From Coriobacteriia bacterium (GTDB lineage: Bacteria > Actinomycetota > Coriobacteriia > Anaerosomatales > Anaerosomataceae), in assembly GCA_030652115.1 (NCBI GenBank), contig JAUSBK010000010.1:62001-126000 (forward strand): a stretch of DNA of 64,000 bases, in the 5' to 3' direction. Under the pieces are notes generated by a model. It searched no databases and was not told the origin of the DNA. It saw nothing but the letters and a program-made list of their open reading frames with translations. Positions 34,815 through 45,084 of the stretch are shown here, in pieces. How positions within the stretch are numbered: position 1 is the first letter of the stretch; each line of letters opens with the position of its first letter. The translations under genes and the position numbers were made by a program.

Positions 34815-35555
34815 ATGCCTGTAGGCGAGAAGCTCTCGGCGCTCAGGCGCGAACGCGGCAAGACACTGCCGGACCTCGAGAACGCCACCAAGATCATGGG
34901 GCGGATGCTCTCGGCACTCGAGAACAACCGCTGGGACGAGTTGCCCGATCCGGTGTACGTCCGCGGCTACATTCGCAACTATGCCCAGTTCCTCGGCGCG
35001 GATCCCGAGCCGCTCTTGGCCGAATACATGCGCGACATCAGCGTGCAGCCGGAGCACATCCCGCTGCGCCGCATCCCCGAACGCACGGTGGTGCCGCACC
35101 GCCTCGACGTGCACGACATCCCGAAACAGGCGTGGATCGCGATCGCGGTCGCCGTGCTCGTGGTCGCGCTCATCGCCTGGGGCATCTCGGCGCTCATGTC
35201 GCGCGACGAAACGCCGCCGCCCATCGCGCCGGAGACGACCTCCACCGCGCCAGCCACAACCGAGAACGCCGTCTCGGAGGCGGTGACCGATGCCGTCACC
35301 GAAGGTGCGTTCATCCTCAAAGTCGAGATCGCCGATGGCCAGTCGTCGTGGCTGCAGGTGCGCGTGGACGACATGATCGCCTACGAGGGCACGATGCCCG
35401 GCGGCGAGTCCAAGATATGGACCGTCACGGGCTCGGCAGTCGTCCGCATCGGCAAACCCGCAGCTGTGACGCTCACGCGCGACGGTCAGCCCGTTGTGGT
35501 GACGCCGGCCGCCGAAGGCATCACCGAGCTCACCCTCACGCCCGATACCGAGTGA
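34815..35555 (+). CDS. RodZ-like helix-turn-helix membrane protein
   Basis: A 246-residue protein with an N-terminal HTH_25 domain (GEKLSALRRERGKTLPDLENATKI), the conserved YVRGYIRNYAQFLGADPEPL segment, a transmembrane helix near 111-130, and an extracellular DUF4115 domain (WLQVRVDDMIAYEGTMPGG). RodZ links MreB filaments to wall growth in rods; in bacteria lacking MreB its job is unclear. The ftsK-rodZ-rimO-pgsA-cinA-recA order is widespread in Gram-positive bacteria. Confidence 0.88.
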   Translation: MPVGEKLSALRRERGKTLPDLENATKIMGRMLSALENNRWDELPDPVYVRGYIRNYAQFLGADPEPLLAEYMRDISVQPEHIPLRRIPERTVVPHRLDVHDIPKQAWIAIAVAVLVVALIAWGISALMSRDETPPPIAPETTSTAPATTENAVSEAVTDAVTEGAFILKVEIADGQSSWLQVRVDDMIAYEGTMPGGESKIWTVTGSAVVRIGKPAAVTLTRDGQPVVVTPAAEGITELTLTPDTE

Positions 35556-35579
35556 CCCTATCCCCGTACAGGAGGACCC

Positions 35580-36077
35580 ATGGCCAAGGACCAGAGCTTC
35601 GACGTCGTCTCACAGGTGGACCTGCAGGAGGTCGACAACGCCGTTCAGCAGACCGTTAAGGAGCTGACCCAGCGCTACGATCTCAAGGACAGCGGCTCCA
35701 CCGTCACGTTCGACCGTACGGCCGGAACGATCTCGCTCGCCGCGCCGAGTGACTTCGTTCTCGGCCAGGTGAAGGACGTGCTCGACTCGAAGCTCGTCCG
35801 GCGCACCATCGACCTTGCGGCTGTTTCGTGGGCCAAGATCGAGGCCGCTTCCGGCGGCAGCTCGCGCCGCGTCGGTACGGTCGTGAACGGCATCGAAGCG
35901 GACATCGCGCGCCGCATCAACAAAGAGATCCGCGACGAGAAGTTCAAGGTCAAGGTCCAGATCGAGGGCGACAAGGTGCGTGTCTTCAGCGCCAGCAGAG
36001 ACGAGCTCCAGGCCGTCATCGGCTTCCTCAAGGAGCGCGACTACGAGATCCCGATCCAGTTCGTGAACTACCGGTAG
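35580..36077 (+). CDS. YajQ family nucleotide-binding protein
   Basis: UPF0234/YajQ protein of 165 residues. It matches the family end to end (DQSFDVVSQVDLQEVDNAV, EIRDEKFKVKVQIEGDKVRV, IGFLKERDYEIPIQFVNYR). Some members bind cyclic di-GMP, which is notable because a GGDEF-EAL protein is encoded 7 kb upstream, but a link is only a guess. ATG 35580 follows CAGGAGG. Confidence 0.93.
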   Translation: MAKDQSFDVVSQVDLQEVDNAVQQTVKELTQRYDLKDSGSTVTFDRTAGTISLAAPSDFVLGQVKDVLDSKLVRRTIDLAAVSWAKIEAASGGSSRRVGTVVNGIEADIARRINKEIRDEKFKVKVQIEGDKVRVFSASRDELQAVIGFLKERDYEIPIQFVNYR

Positions 36078-36081
36078 CAGT

Positions 36082-37374
36082 GTGTCCCCCGCACCGGCGA
36101 TAGCCTTCGTCACCCTCGGCTGCCCAAAGAACGAGGTCGATTCCGACCGCATGGCCGCGCTCGTCGCATCCTCGGCATATCGGCTTGTCGATGAACCGGA
36201 CGACGCCGACGTGGTCGTGCTCAACACCTGCGCGTTCATACAGCCGGCCACTGAGGAGTCGATCGCCGAGGCGCTTACGCTGGCAGGGGAGTGGCGGCCC
36301 GCTCGCGCAGGCCGCGCGCTCGTCGTCGCCGGATGCATGGTGTCGCGCTACGGCCCCGAGCTCGCCGATGCGATGCCCGAGGTCGATGCGTTCCTGCCGG
36401 TGGCCGACGAGCACTCCGTGCTCCGCGTGCTGGAGAGCCTTCTCGGCACGGCCGCCGAAGCCACCCCGGGTCCTTCGCGGACCGCTGGCAGCGCCACCGC
36501 CTACCTCAAGGTGAGCGAAGGGTGCGACCGGCGCTGCGCGTACTGCACCATCCCGGCGATCCGCGGCGCATTCGTCTCGGACCCCGTGGAGCGCGTGCTC
36601 GAGGAGGCCTCACTGCTCATCGCAGGCGGGGCGCGCGAGCTCGTGCTCGTGGGCCAGGACATCGCGAGCTACGGCACCGACCTTGCCTCCGGCGAGGACC
36701 TCCCGGCGCTCGTGAAGCGCATCGACGCTCTCGAGGGTGACTTCCGCATCCGCCTGATGTACCTGCAGCCCGACGGCGTCACCGACCGGCTCCTCTCGGT
36801 CATCGCCGAAAGCCGGCGCGTCTGCCGCTACCTCGATATCCCGCTGCAGCACGCCTCGGCCACCGTGCTGGAGGCGATGGGGCGCACGGGCAGCCCGGAG
36901 CGTCACCTCGCCCTCCTCGAGCGCATCCGTGCGGTCATGCCCGACGTGGTCCTGCGCACGACGGTGATGGCGGGCTTCCCAGGCGAGACCGACGCCGATG
37001 CGGCCGAACTCGAGCGGTTCATCGCCGAGGCGGCGTTCGACTTCGTCGGCGTCTTCGGGTTCAGCGCCGAGGAGGGCACGCCAGCGGCCTCGTTGGCTGG
37101 CGAGGTACCCGAGCAGGTCAGGTTGGAGCGCGCCCAGCGGCTTCGTGACGTGGCCGACGAGACCGGTTTCGAGCGCGCGGCGGCTCTCGTCGGGAGCGTG
37201 CAGCGGGTCTTGGTCGAGAGCGTCGAGGAGGGCGAACTCGTCGGGCGGACCTGCGGCCAGGCGCCCGACGTGGACGGCATCACCGTACTGGAGGCGGAAC
37301 TCCCTGTCGGGGAGTTCGCCGATGTGCGTATCATCGATGCTGCAGGCTACGATCTGATCGGGGGCCCGCTATGA
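36082..37374 (+). CDS. rimO: Ribosomal protein S12 methylthiotransferase
   Basis: Radical SAM enzyme that methylthiolates Asp in ribosomal protein S12. The 430-residue protein has the N-terminal iron-sulfur domain (TLGCPKNEVDSDRM, NTCAF), the radical SAM CxxxCxxC motif in CDRRCAYCTIP, and a C-terminal TRAM domain. The motif LGCPKNEVDS separates RimO from MiaB, which is encoded at 45.9 kb. Starts with GTG four bases after yajQ; its stop overlaps pgsA. Confidence 0.93.
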   Translation: MSPAPAIAFVTLGCPKNEVDSDRMAALVASSAYRLVDEPDDADVVVLNTCAFIQPATEESIAEALTLAGEWRPARAGRALVVAGCMVSRYGPELADAMPEVDAFLPVADEHSVLRVLESLLGTAAEATPGPSRTAGSATAYLKVSEGCDRRCAYCTIPAIRGAFVSDPVERVLEEASLLIAGGARELVLVGQDIASYGTDLASGEDLPALVKRIDALEGDFRIRLMYLQPDGVTDRLLSVIAESRRVCRYLDIPLQHASATVLEAMGRTGSPERHLALLERIRAVMPDVVLRTTVMAGFPGETDADAAELERFIAEAAFDFVGVFGFSAEEGTPAASLAGEVPEQVRLERAQRLRDVADETGFERAAALVGSVQRVLVESVEEGELVGRTCGQAPDVDGITVLEAELPVGEFADVRIIDAAGYDLIGGPL

Positions 37375-38009
37375 TCCGCAACATGAACCTCGCCAACAGG
37401 ATCACGATCGCGCGTATGGTCCTCATACCGGTCTTCCTGGTCGTGCTCCTCGGCGAGATTCCCGAGTGGCTGACTGCGCCGGAGTGGTGGCGCATAGCGC
37501 AGCCCTGGATCGCCGCGCTCATCTTCATCACGCTTGCTGCAACTGACGCAGTTGATGGCTACATCGCGCGCACCCGCAACCAGGTCACCACCTTCGGCAA
37601 GTTCATCGATCCGCTCGCCGACAAGCTGCTGGTCACCGCAGCGCTCGTGGCGCTCGTGGACCTCGACCGACTGCCCTCCTGGATCGCGCTCGTGATCATC
37701 AGTCGCGAGCTGGTGGTGAGCGGCCTCAGGATGGTCGCGGTGGCCGAGGGCCGTGTGATCGCCGCGTCCAATCTCGGCAAGTCCAAGACGGTGCTGCAGA
37801 TCATCGCGATCTCCGGCTTCCTGCTCAAGGACAGCACGTTCCTGCGCGACCTCTTCGGCAGCGGGGGCATGGCGGCCTTCGGCGGGCTTGCGTGGGCCAT
37901 CATGGCAGCGGCAGTCCTCATGACGATCTACTCGATGGTGGACTACCTCTACCACGCTCGGGACATCCTCACCGGTCCGTGGGACCGTGACCAGTCGCGG
38001 GGCGCCTGA
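37371..38009 (+). CDS. pgsA: CDP-diacylglycerol--glycerol-3-phosphate phosphatidyltransferase
   Basis: Makes phosphatidylglycerol phosphate at the membrane. The 212-residue protein carries the CDP-alcohol phosphotransferase signature DG-x2-AR-x8-G-x3-D-x3-D as DAVDGYIARTRN followed by GKFIDPLADK (about 56-85) and has about six helices. Overlaps rimO by ATGA. Confidence 0.93.
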   Translation: MIRNMNLANRITIARMVLIPVFLVVLLGEIPEWLTAPEWWRIAQPWIAALIFITLAATDAVDGYIARTRNQVTTFGKFIDPLADKLLVTAALVALVDLDRLPSWIALVIISRELVVSGLRMVAVAEGRVIAASNLGKSKTVLQIIAISGFLLKDSTFLRDLFGSGGMAAFGGLAWAIMAAAVLMTIYSMVDYLYHARDILTGPWDRDQSRGA

Positions 38010-38010
38010 G

Positions 38011-39234
38011 ATGGCGCCGCTTCCTGCTGCAGCGGTCGTTACCGTGGGCACGGAGCTCACGACCGGGCTGCGGCAGGACACCAACTCCACCGAGATCGCC
38101 CGGGCGCTCAACGCGGCCGGCTACGTCGTGCACGAGATCCGCTCGGTTCCCGACGACATGGCGGCGATCGAGGCCGCCGTGAAGGCGCTCCTGGACTCCT
38201 GCGACCTCGTAGTGGTCACAGGCGGCCTCGGACCCACTCACGACGACATCACCCGCGAGGCGGCCGCTCGTGCGCTCGGACGGTCACTTCACCGCGACGA
38301 GACGATCGCGGTGTCGTTGCGGGCCATGGCGGCGCGCCACACGAACGCCGAAGCGCGCAAAGACATGCTCCGCCAGGCCGACGTGATCGAAGGCGCCACG
38401 GTGCTTCCGGCCCGCACGGGGAGCGCCCCCGGGCAGGCCGTGACCGTGGGCGGCGCCACGCTGGTGCTGCTGCCGGGCCCGCCGGGGGAGATGCGGCCGC
38501 TCTTGGAGGGCTACCTCGCGGCGCGCACTCCCGTGACGCCCCCCGAGCGGCTCCGGTGCACGGGCATCACCGAGTCCGACGCCCAGCGCCTCGTGCAACC
38601 CGCAATCGCGCCCTTCGTAGTCGACCTCACACTCCTCGCCGCACCTGCCGACGTGGAGGTCGTGCTCTTCCCGAAAGACGGCGACGCCTCCGACCTGCCC
38701 GCAGCCACCCGAGCCGCCCTGCGCGCGCTCGGCGACCGCTGCTACTCGGCTGACGGCTCATCGCTCGCCGAGACCATCGTGCGCCTGGCCATCGGCGCGG
38801 GCGAGCACATCGTCACGGCCGAGTCCTGCACCGGCGGCATGGTCGCCTCGGCGCTCACCGACGTGGCCGGGTCCTCCTCGGCGTTCGCCGGCGGCGTGGT
38901 GGCGTACGCGAACGAGGTCAAGATGGAGGCGCTCGGGGTGCCGGCGGGCCTGCTGGCCCAGTTCGGGGCGGTGAGCGAGGAGACCGCGCGCGCAATGGCC
39001 GAAGGAGCGCTCTCGCTGCCGGGCTCCACGATCTCGGTGGCTGTCACCGGCATCGCCGGTCCTGAGGGCGGGACCCCGGACAAGCCGGTGGGCCTCGTAT
39101 GGTTCGCGGTCGCGCACGCTGATGGCCGCGTGAGAGCGATCTCGCATCATCTCCCCGGCGATCGGGCCGCCGTTCGGCGCAGGGCCGTGATCGTCGCGCT
39201 CGACGCGCTGCGTCGAGACCTCGCGGAAGGGTAG
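38011..39234 (+). CDS. cinA: CinA family protein (nicotinamide-nucleotide amidase)
   Basis: A 407-residue two-domain protein: an N-terminal MoCF-like domain (VVTVGTELTTG, VVTGGLGPTHDDITREA) and a C-terminal PncC amidase domain (TAESCTGGMVASALTDVAGSS, GIAGPEGG). It recycles NMN and in some species is competence-associated. The cinA-recA neighbourhood is conserved. ATG 38011 follows the pgsA stop by one base; GTG 37987 is a possible earlier start overlapping pgsA. Confidence 0.93.
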   Translation: MAPLPAAAVVTVGTELTTGLRQDTNSTEIARALNAAGYVVHEIRSVPDDMAAIEAAVKALLDSCDLVVVTGGLGPTHDDITREAAARALGRSLHRDETIAVSLRAMAARHTNAEARKDMLRQADVIEGATVLPARTGSAPGQAVTVGGATLVLLPGPPGEMRPLLEGYLAARTPVTPPERLRCTGITESDAQRLVQPAIAPFVVDLTLLAAPADVEVVLFPKDGDASDLPAATRAALRALGDRCYSADGSSLAETIVRLAIGAGEHIVTAESCTGGMVASALTDVAGSSSAFAGGVVAYANEVKMEALGVPAGLLAQFGAVSEETARAMAEGALSLPGSTISVAVTGIAGPEGGTPDKPVGLVWFAVAHADGRVRAISHHLPGDRAAVRRRAVIVALDALRRDLAEG

Positions 39235-39238
39235 GGGC

Positions 39239-39823
39239 GTGCCTCGTACGTTCCTCGCCATCGCGCTACCGATCGCCGTACGATCCACGCTCGCTTCATG
39301 CCGAGAGGCGTTTGTGGCCGCCGACCCCGAGTGGCGGGGCGAGAAGTGGGTCGCCGAACCCAACCTCCACATCACCCTTCGCTTCCTCGGCTCGGTTCCC
39401 GAGCCTGTCCTGCCGCTCATCACCCGGTCGGTCCGCTCGGCGATCGAGGACCTCGAGCCGTATAGGCTTCGGCTCGGCCTCGTCCGGGCCGTGCCCCGGC
39501 CGCGCTCCGCCTCACTCGTCTGGGTCGCGCCCGAAGCGCCGCACGACGAGACATCGATGCTTGCCGAGCGCATCGCAGCCGCCACGTCGTTCCTTGAGTT
39601 CGAGCCCGAAGGCCGGGCGTTCAAGGCCCATGTGACGCTTTGCAGGGCGCGCCGTCCGAGGCGTGTCAGCACCGAGGCCCTCGACGCCGTGGAGCACGTT
39701 CTCAGCCGCGCGGACGAACGCTCCGCGTGCGTGTCAGTGCGGGAGGTTACGCTCTTCTCGTCGGTGCTCACACCACGTGGCCCGGTCTACGAAGAACTCG
39801 CGATCGTCCCATTCGGAGGGTGA
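39239..39823 (+). CDS. thpR: RNA 2',3'-cyclic phosphodiesterase
   Basis: 2H phosphoesterase of 194 residues with both HxTx motifs: HITLRFLG (about 43-50) and HVTLCRAR (about 130-137). It opens 2',3'-cyclic phosphates of RNA and can ligate tRNA halves in vitro. GTG 39239 directly follows cinA, and the gene is followed by the recA promoter. Confidence 0.92.
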   Translation: MPRTFLAIALPIAVRSTLASCREAFVAADPEWRGEKWVAEPNLHITLRFLGSVPEPVLPLITRSVRSAIEDLEPYRLRLGLVRAVPRPRSASLVWVAPEAPHDETSMLAERIAAATSFLEFEPEGRAFKAHVTLCRARRPRRVSTEALDAVEHVLSRADERSACVSVREVTLFSSVLTPRGPVYEELAIVPFGG

Positions 39824-39852
39824 TTGACATCGAACGTATGTTCGTGTAGGTT
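39824..39852 (+). promoter_or_regulatory. recA promoter with SOS box in the spacer
   Basis: TTGACA (39824-39829), a 17-bp spacer, TAGGTT (39847-39852). The spacer contains a perfect Gram-positive SOS box CGAACGTATGTTCG (39831-39844), so LexA bound here would block RNA polymerase. Confidence 0.9.
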
Positions 39853-39905
39853 CGTGTCAGCCTTCAGGGGGTCGCACAGACGCGATAAGGAGCGGGATCT
39901 CACAC

Positions 39906-40970
<1,065 letters not shown>

Positions 40971-40973
40971 ATC

Positions 40974-41630
40974 GTGGATCCTCGATCCGCTGTTGTCACC
41001 GGCATCCGTCAGCACGGACGCGGCTCCCGTCGAAGGACTCTGTACCTCGATGGGGACGAGTGGACCACGCTGCCAGTCGAGGTCCTTCGGGACCTCGACT
41101 TGCGTGAGGACGACGTCGTCGACACGTCCGAGCTGACGGAGCGGATTGCCTCAATCGCCCCGGTACGTGCTCGCGAACGCGCGCTGCGACTCCTGATGTA
41201 CCGGGAGCGGAGCTCCTTCGAGATCACCAAACGCCTGAGCGACGACGGGTATCCGGAAGATGTGGCGAGCCTCATCACGGAAGACCTCCTCAGGACGGGG
41301 CTCGTGGACGACGAGCGTTTCGCCGAGTCTTACGCTCGCGCCCTGATCCAGGCCCGCGGTTACGGGCGATCTCGTGCGCTGCGCGAACTGTCGGCGCGTG
41401 GGATTGCTCCGGAACTCGCACTGAGCGCCCTCGAGGAACTGGCGCCCGACGACGGCGAGGACCAGCGCGCCCGGGTGCGTGCACGGTCGCTCGTACGCCC
41501 CAACGACACGGTGGATCGACTCGCGGCACGCCTCATCCGCCGCGGCTTCTCGCAGTCGGTCGCTCTTCGCGCCGCACGGGACACGCTCACTGCGATCCTT
41601 GATGAATCGCCCCCAGAGGACGGCACTTAG
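40974..41630 (+). CDS. recX: Regulatory protein RecX
   Basis: A 218-residue RecX family protein. Three-helix repeats typical of RecX run from about 65 on (ALRLLMYRERSSFEITKRLSDDGYPEDVASLI, LVDDERFAESYARALIQARGYGRSRALRELSARGI). The first 60 residues are a lineage-type N-terminal extension. GTG 40974 uses the GGAGG at the recA end as ribosome site. Confidence 0.9.
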   Translation: MDPRSAVVTGIRQHGRGSRRRTLYLDGDEWTTLPVEVLRDLDLREDDVVDTSELTERIASIAPVRARERALRLLMYRERSSFEITKRLSDDGYPEDVASLITEDLLRTGLVDDERFAESYARALIQARGYGRSRALRELSARGIAPELALSALEELAPDDGEDQRARVRARSLVRPNDTVDRLAARLIRRGFSQSVALRAARDTLTAILDESPPEDGT

Positions 41631-41665
41631 CACGCCGTTTGTGCTGCTCAGAGCCGCTACCTTGC

Positions 41666-41695
41666 TTGACGAAACACGGGGCGCGCGAGTACCAT
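41666..41695 (+). promoter_or_regulatory. Probable promoter for rny
   Basis: TTGACG (41666-41671), an 18-bp spacer, TACCAT (41690-41695). It lies in the 297-base gap between recX and rny. No gene is supported in that gap, and the leader of about 225 bases shows no structure I can name. Confidence 0.55.
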
Positions 41696-41927
41696 GAGCG
41701 CGGCAAATGTGATCGATGCGGCACCGCTCGCGGTGGCCGCGTCGTGTGTGGTTCTTCAGCTATCAAGCACGCTACCGCCCTCCCGGGGCGGTTCGTCGTG
41801 CATATGCGAATAGAAATCCACATACGTCGATCTCATGCGCCGGGCGATTCGTCGTTCGGCGCTTTCGCGTCACAAGAGCCGCTGACATAGACGAATACCG
41901 ATGTTCAAGGTAAGGGAGGGGCGCCTC

Positions 41928-43460
41928 ATGGGCTGGATTTACGCACTAGTGCTCGGCCTCGCAGCCGGCGTCGTCCTCGGCTTCGTCATCAATCGCTTCG
42001 TCGTATCCGGTAAGGCCGATCAGGCGCGACAGCTCGCGGAGCGCGTGCTCGCCGACGCTGAAAAGCAAGCCGAGACGATGAAGAAGGAGATGCTGCTCGA
42101 AGCGAAGGACGAGATCTTCCACCTCAAGGCTCAGTCCGAAGAGGAGGGCAAGGAGCGTCGCAAGGACATCACCGCGATGGAGGGACGTCTGATCCAGCGC
42201 GAGGAGTCCATCGAGCGCCGCGCCGAATCGCTCGACAAACGCGAACACCAGCTGTCGAGTCAGGCTGGACAGATCACCAAGCGCGAACAGGAGCTCGACG
42301 AAGCGATCGCCGAGGAGAAGTCCCGCCTTGAGGCGCTCGCGGGCATGTCCTCTGATCAGGCGAAGACCGTCCTGCTCGACCGCATCAAGCAGGACGTAAG
42401 CCACGACGCGGCGATCGTCATCCGCGAAGCGGAACAGCGCGCCCGCGAGGAGGCGGACCGCAAGGCCCGCAACATCATCGGGATCGCCATCGGCCGGGTC
42501 GCCGCGGATCACACCGCGGAGTCCACCGTCTCGGTGGTCCACATCCCGAGCGACGACCTCAAGGGACGCATCATCGGTCGCGAAGGCCGCAACATCCGCG
42601 CCTTCGAGCAGCTGACCGGCATCAACCTCATCATCGACGACACGCCCGAGGCGGTCATCCTCTCGAGCTTCGACCCGGTGCGGCGTGAGGTCGGGCGCAT
42701 CACGCTCGAGAACCTCATCGCCGACGGCCGCATCCACCCGGCGCGCATCGAGGAGATGTTCAAGAAGGCCGAGGCGCTCGTGGACCAGCAGGTTCACGAA
42801 GCGGGCGAGCAGGCCGTCTTCGACGCCGGCGTGCACAACCTCCACAGCGACATCGTTCGCACCCTCGGCCGGCTCAAGTACCGCACCAGCTACGGGCAGA
42901 ATGTGCTCAACCACTCGCTCGAGGTCTCGTATCTCTCGGGCGTCATGGCTGCCGAGCTCGGACTCGATCCGACGCTTGCCAAGCGTGCCGGTCTCCTCCA
43001 CGACCTCGGCAAGGCGATCGACCACGAGATCGAAGGACCGCACGCGGTCATCGGCGCCGACCTTGCTCGCCGGCTCGGCGAGAACAAGGAGGTCGTCCAC
43101 TGCATCGAGGCGCACCACGGCGACGTGGAGCCGCAGACGGTGGAAGCCGTCATCGTGCAGGCCGCCGACGCCATCTCGGCGGCCCGACCGGGCGCTCGTC
43201 GCGAGACGCTCGAGAGCTACATCAAGCGCCTGGAGAAGCTCGAGGCGCTGGCCGAGGCCCACAAGGGCGTGGAGAAGTCCTACGCGATGCAGGCCGGCCG
43301 CGAGATCCGCGTCATGGTCAAGCCCGAGGAGATCACCGACGCCGAGGCCACGCTCATGGCGCGTGACCTTGCGAAGCAGATCGAAGAGGAGCTTCAGTAC
43401 CCCGGCCAGATCAAGGTCATGATCATCCGGGAGAGCCGTGCCATCGACTACGCCAAGTAG
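41928..43460 (+). CDS. rny: Ribonuclease Y
   Basis: Membrane-anchored endoribonuclease that starts mRNA decay, 510 residues. A transmembrane helix at about 3-24 ([18 protein letters not shown]) is followed by a long coiled coil, a KH domain ([21 protein letters not shown]), and an HD domain ([16 protein letters not shown]). ATG 41928 is preferred because GGGAGGGG lies 7-14 bases upstream; ATG 41901 would add nine residues before the helix. Confidence 0.95.
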   Translation: MGWIYALVLGLAAGVVLGFVINRFVVSGKADQARQLAERVLADAEKQAETMKKEMLLEAKDEIFHLKAQSEEEGKERRKDITAMEGRLIQREESIERRAESLDKREHQLSSQAGQITKREQELDEAIAEEKSRLEALAGMSSDQAKTVLLDRIKQDVSHDAAIVIREAEQRAREEADRKARNIIGIAIGRVAADHTAESTVSVVHIPSDDLKGRIIGREGRNIRAFEQLTGINLIIDDTPEAVILSSFDPVRREVGRITLENLIADGRIHPARIEEMFKKAEALVDQQVHEAGEQAVFDAGVHNLHSDIVRTLGRLKYRTSYGQNVLNHSLEVSYLSGVMAAELGLDPTLAKRAGLLHDLGKAIDHEIEGPHAVIGADLARRLGENKEVVHCIEAHHGDVEPQTVEAVIVQAADAISAARPGARRETLESYIKRLEKLEALAEAHKGVEKSYAMQAGREIRVMVKPEEITDAEATLMARDLAKQIEEELQYPGQIKVMIIRESRAIDYAK

Positions 43461-43491
43461 TGTCGCCACGGCCTGCTGAACGTGCACTGCC

Positions 43492-43519
43492 CCGAGGGGA
43501 CCGCTTGCGGTCCCCTCGG
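43492..43519 (+). terminator. Terminator after rny
   Basis: Perfect 12-bp stem CCGAGGGGACCG / CGGTCCCCTCGG with a CTTG loop, followed by TCTTG. Confidence 0.8.
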
Positions 43520-43560
43520 TCTTGAGAACCAGCCGCTCCCGTGGCACGCTGGAAGATGAG

Positions 43561-44637
43561 ATGACTGAACACGACCCACTCATAGATTTCGTCAACACGG
43601 TCTCCGGTGACGGCTACCTCAAAGTCGAGGAGTCGCTCGGCGACGGGTACGTGCGTCTGCGCGTGCCCGAGGCCGAACGCCGCCAGGCGAAGCACGATAT
43701 CCAGAGCTTCGAGGACGTCGTCATCGAGCTCCTGCGCAACGCGCGTGACGCTCACGCGCAGCGGATCTTCGTCGCTACGACCCGGGACGGCGCCACCCGC
43801 AGCCTCACCATGCTCGACGACGGGATCGGCATCCCCGTAGCCCTGCAGGACACGATCTTCGAGCCGCGTGTCACCTCAAAGCTCGAGACCATGGTGATGG
43901 ACCGGTGGGGCGTCCACGGCCGCGGCATGGCGCTCTTCTCGGTCCGCGAGAACGTCAAAGAGGCACGCGTCGTCGCCTCCGCGCCGCACAAGGGCGCCGC
44001 GGTGACCGTGCTTGCCGACACGGGCGAACTCACCGAGCGCACGGACCAGTCCACATGGCCGGTCGTCGAGTTCGACGAGACCGGCTCGCCGCACGTGACC
44101 CGCGGCCCGCACAACATCGTGCGCCGGCTGGTCGAGTTCGCCTGCGAGCACCCCGAACTCGAGCTCTACGTCGGCACGCCCACCGAGGTGCTCGCCACGC
44201 TCTACGCACTCGGCCGGGAGCACCTCGAGACCGCCGACCTCATGTTCTGCGACGATCTCGAGCGCCTCGTGGTCTGGCAACGGCCTGCAGCCTGCGCCGA
44301 TGCGGCCGAGCTCGAAGAGGTCGCTGCGGCCATCGGCCTTTCGGTCTCCGAGCGCACCGCGCACCGCGTCCTCGCTGCGGATCTTGCGCCGCTCGAGCCG
44401 GTGCTCGCACAGCTCACCGCCGAGGAGGAGCCGGAGGCCAAGCCCGGCCCCGACATCTACCGGGACCGCCGCTCGCTTCACATCCACCACGGCGACCTTG
44501 CGGCGTTCAAACAGGAGCTGTCGCGCGCGTTCGACATCCTCGCCGAGCGCTACTACCTCAACCTCAAGGGCGAGCCGAAGATCACGGTGGGCCGGGACAC
44601 GATCAGCGTGCGTTTCCCGGTCGAGAAGGACGACTGA
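43561..44637 (+). CDS. GHKL-fold ATP-binding protein between rny and spoVS
   Basis: A 358-residue protein with a GHKL ATPase domain in its first half: N-box VVIELLRNARDAHAQ, G1 box LDDGIGIP and G2 box WGVHGRGMALFSV, with the spacing of a histidine-kinase or MutL/Hsp90-type ATPase. There is no transmembrane helix, phospho-acceptor histidine region or MutL endonuclease domain. ATG 43561 lies just after GGAAGATGAG; the frame is open 13 codons further up. Neighbours rny and spoVS suggest a conserved lineage cluster. Function unknown; an anti-sigma-like or chaperone-like regulator is possible. Confidence 0.8.
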   Translation: MTEHDPLIDFVNTVSGDGYLKVEESLGDGYVRLRVPEAERRQAKHDIQSFEDVVIELLRNARDAHAQRIFVATTRDGATRSLTMLDDGIGIPVALQDTIFEPRVTSKLETMVMDRWGVHGRGMALFSVRENVKEARVVASAPHKGAAVTVLADTGELTERTDQSTWPVVEFDETGSPHVTRGPHNIVRRLVEFACEHPELELYVGTPTEVLATLYALGREHLETADLMFCDDLERLVVWQRPAACADAAELEEVAAAIGLSVSERTAHRVLAADLAPLEPVLAQLTAEEEPEAKPGPDIYRDRRSLHIHHGDLAAFKQELSRAFDILAERYYLNLKGEPKITVGRDTISVRFPVEKDD

Positions 44638-44689
44638 CCCGCACCTCGCTGTGGACACCCGGATGATGCGTTGAGCGGTGCTCATGCGC

Positions 44690-44695
44690 TATACT
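44690..44695 (+). promoter_or_regulatory. Probable -10 element for spoVS
   Basis: TATACT about 110 bases upstream of the spoVS start; TTGAGC upstream is too close (13 bp) to be a standard -35. Confidence 0.35.
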
Positions 44696-44803
44696 CCGTA
44701 CCACACCGCCTCCAGCGGTTGCACCAGCATCTGCACTCCCGTCACACCAGCGGATAGAGCACCAGACACAGTTCAGCATCACAGCACAGGAGGCGCCGTC
44801 ACC

Positions 44804-45079
44804 GTGGAAGTGCTTAAGGTTTCCACCAAGTCCAGCCCCAACTCCGTTGCAGGAGCGCTCGCCGGCGTCATTCGCGAGCAGGGCGTCGTCGAAATCCAGA
44901 TCGTCGGCGCAGGCGCGCTCAACCAGGCCATCAAGGCGATCGCCATCGCGCGCGGCTTCGTTGCGCCGATGGGATACGACCTCATCTGTACCCCCGCATT
45001 CGCCGACATCGAGATCAACGGCGAGGAGCGCACCGCGATCCGTCTCCTCGTGGAGCCGCGCCAGCCGCATCGCCCCTGA
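44804..45079 (+). CDS. spoVS: Stage V sporulation protein S (SpoVS)
   Basis: A 91-residue Alba-like protein almost identical in layout to Bacillus SpoVS (MEVLKVSTKSSPNSVAGALAG, GAGALNQAIKAIAIARGF, PAFADIEINGEERTAIRLLVEPR). GTG 44804 follows AGGAGG. SpoVS is found in many bacteria that do not sporulate, so it does not prove sporulation. Here it follows the rny and GHKL genes and precedes a PHP phosphoesterase by 5 bases. Confidence 0.94.
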   Translation: MEVLKVSTKSSPNSVAGALAGVIREQGVVEIQIVGAGALNQAIKAIAIARGFVAPMGYDLICTPAFADIEINGEERTAIRLLVEPRQPHRP

Positions 45080-45084
45080 GCTCC

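Noticed and set aside
32547-35114. 855-codon frame antisense to ftsK and rodZ-like
   Set aside because: Same shadow effect; the + strand has clear motifs for both genes.
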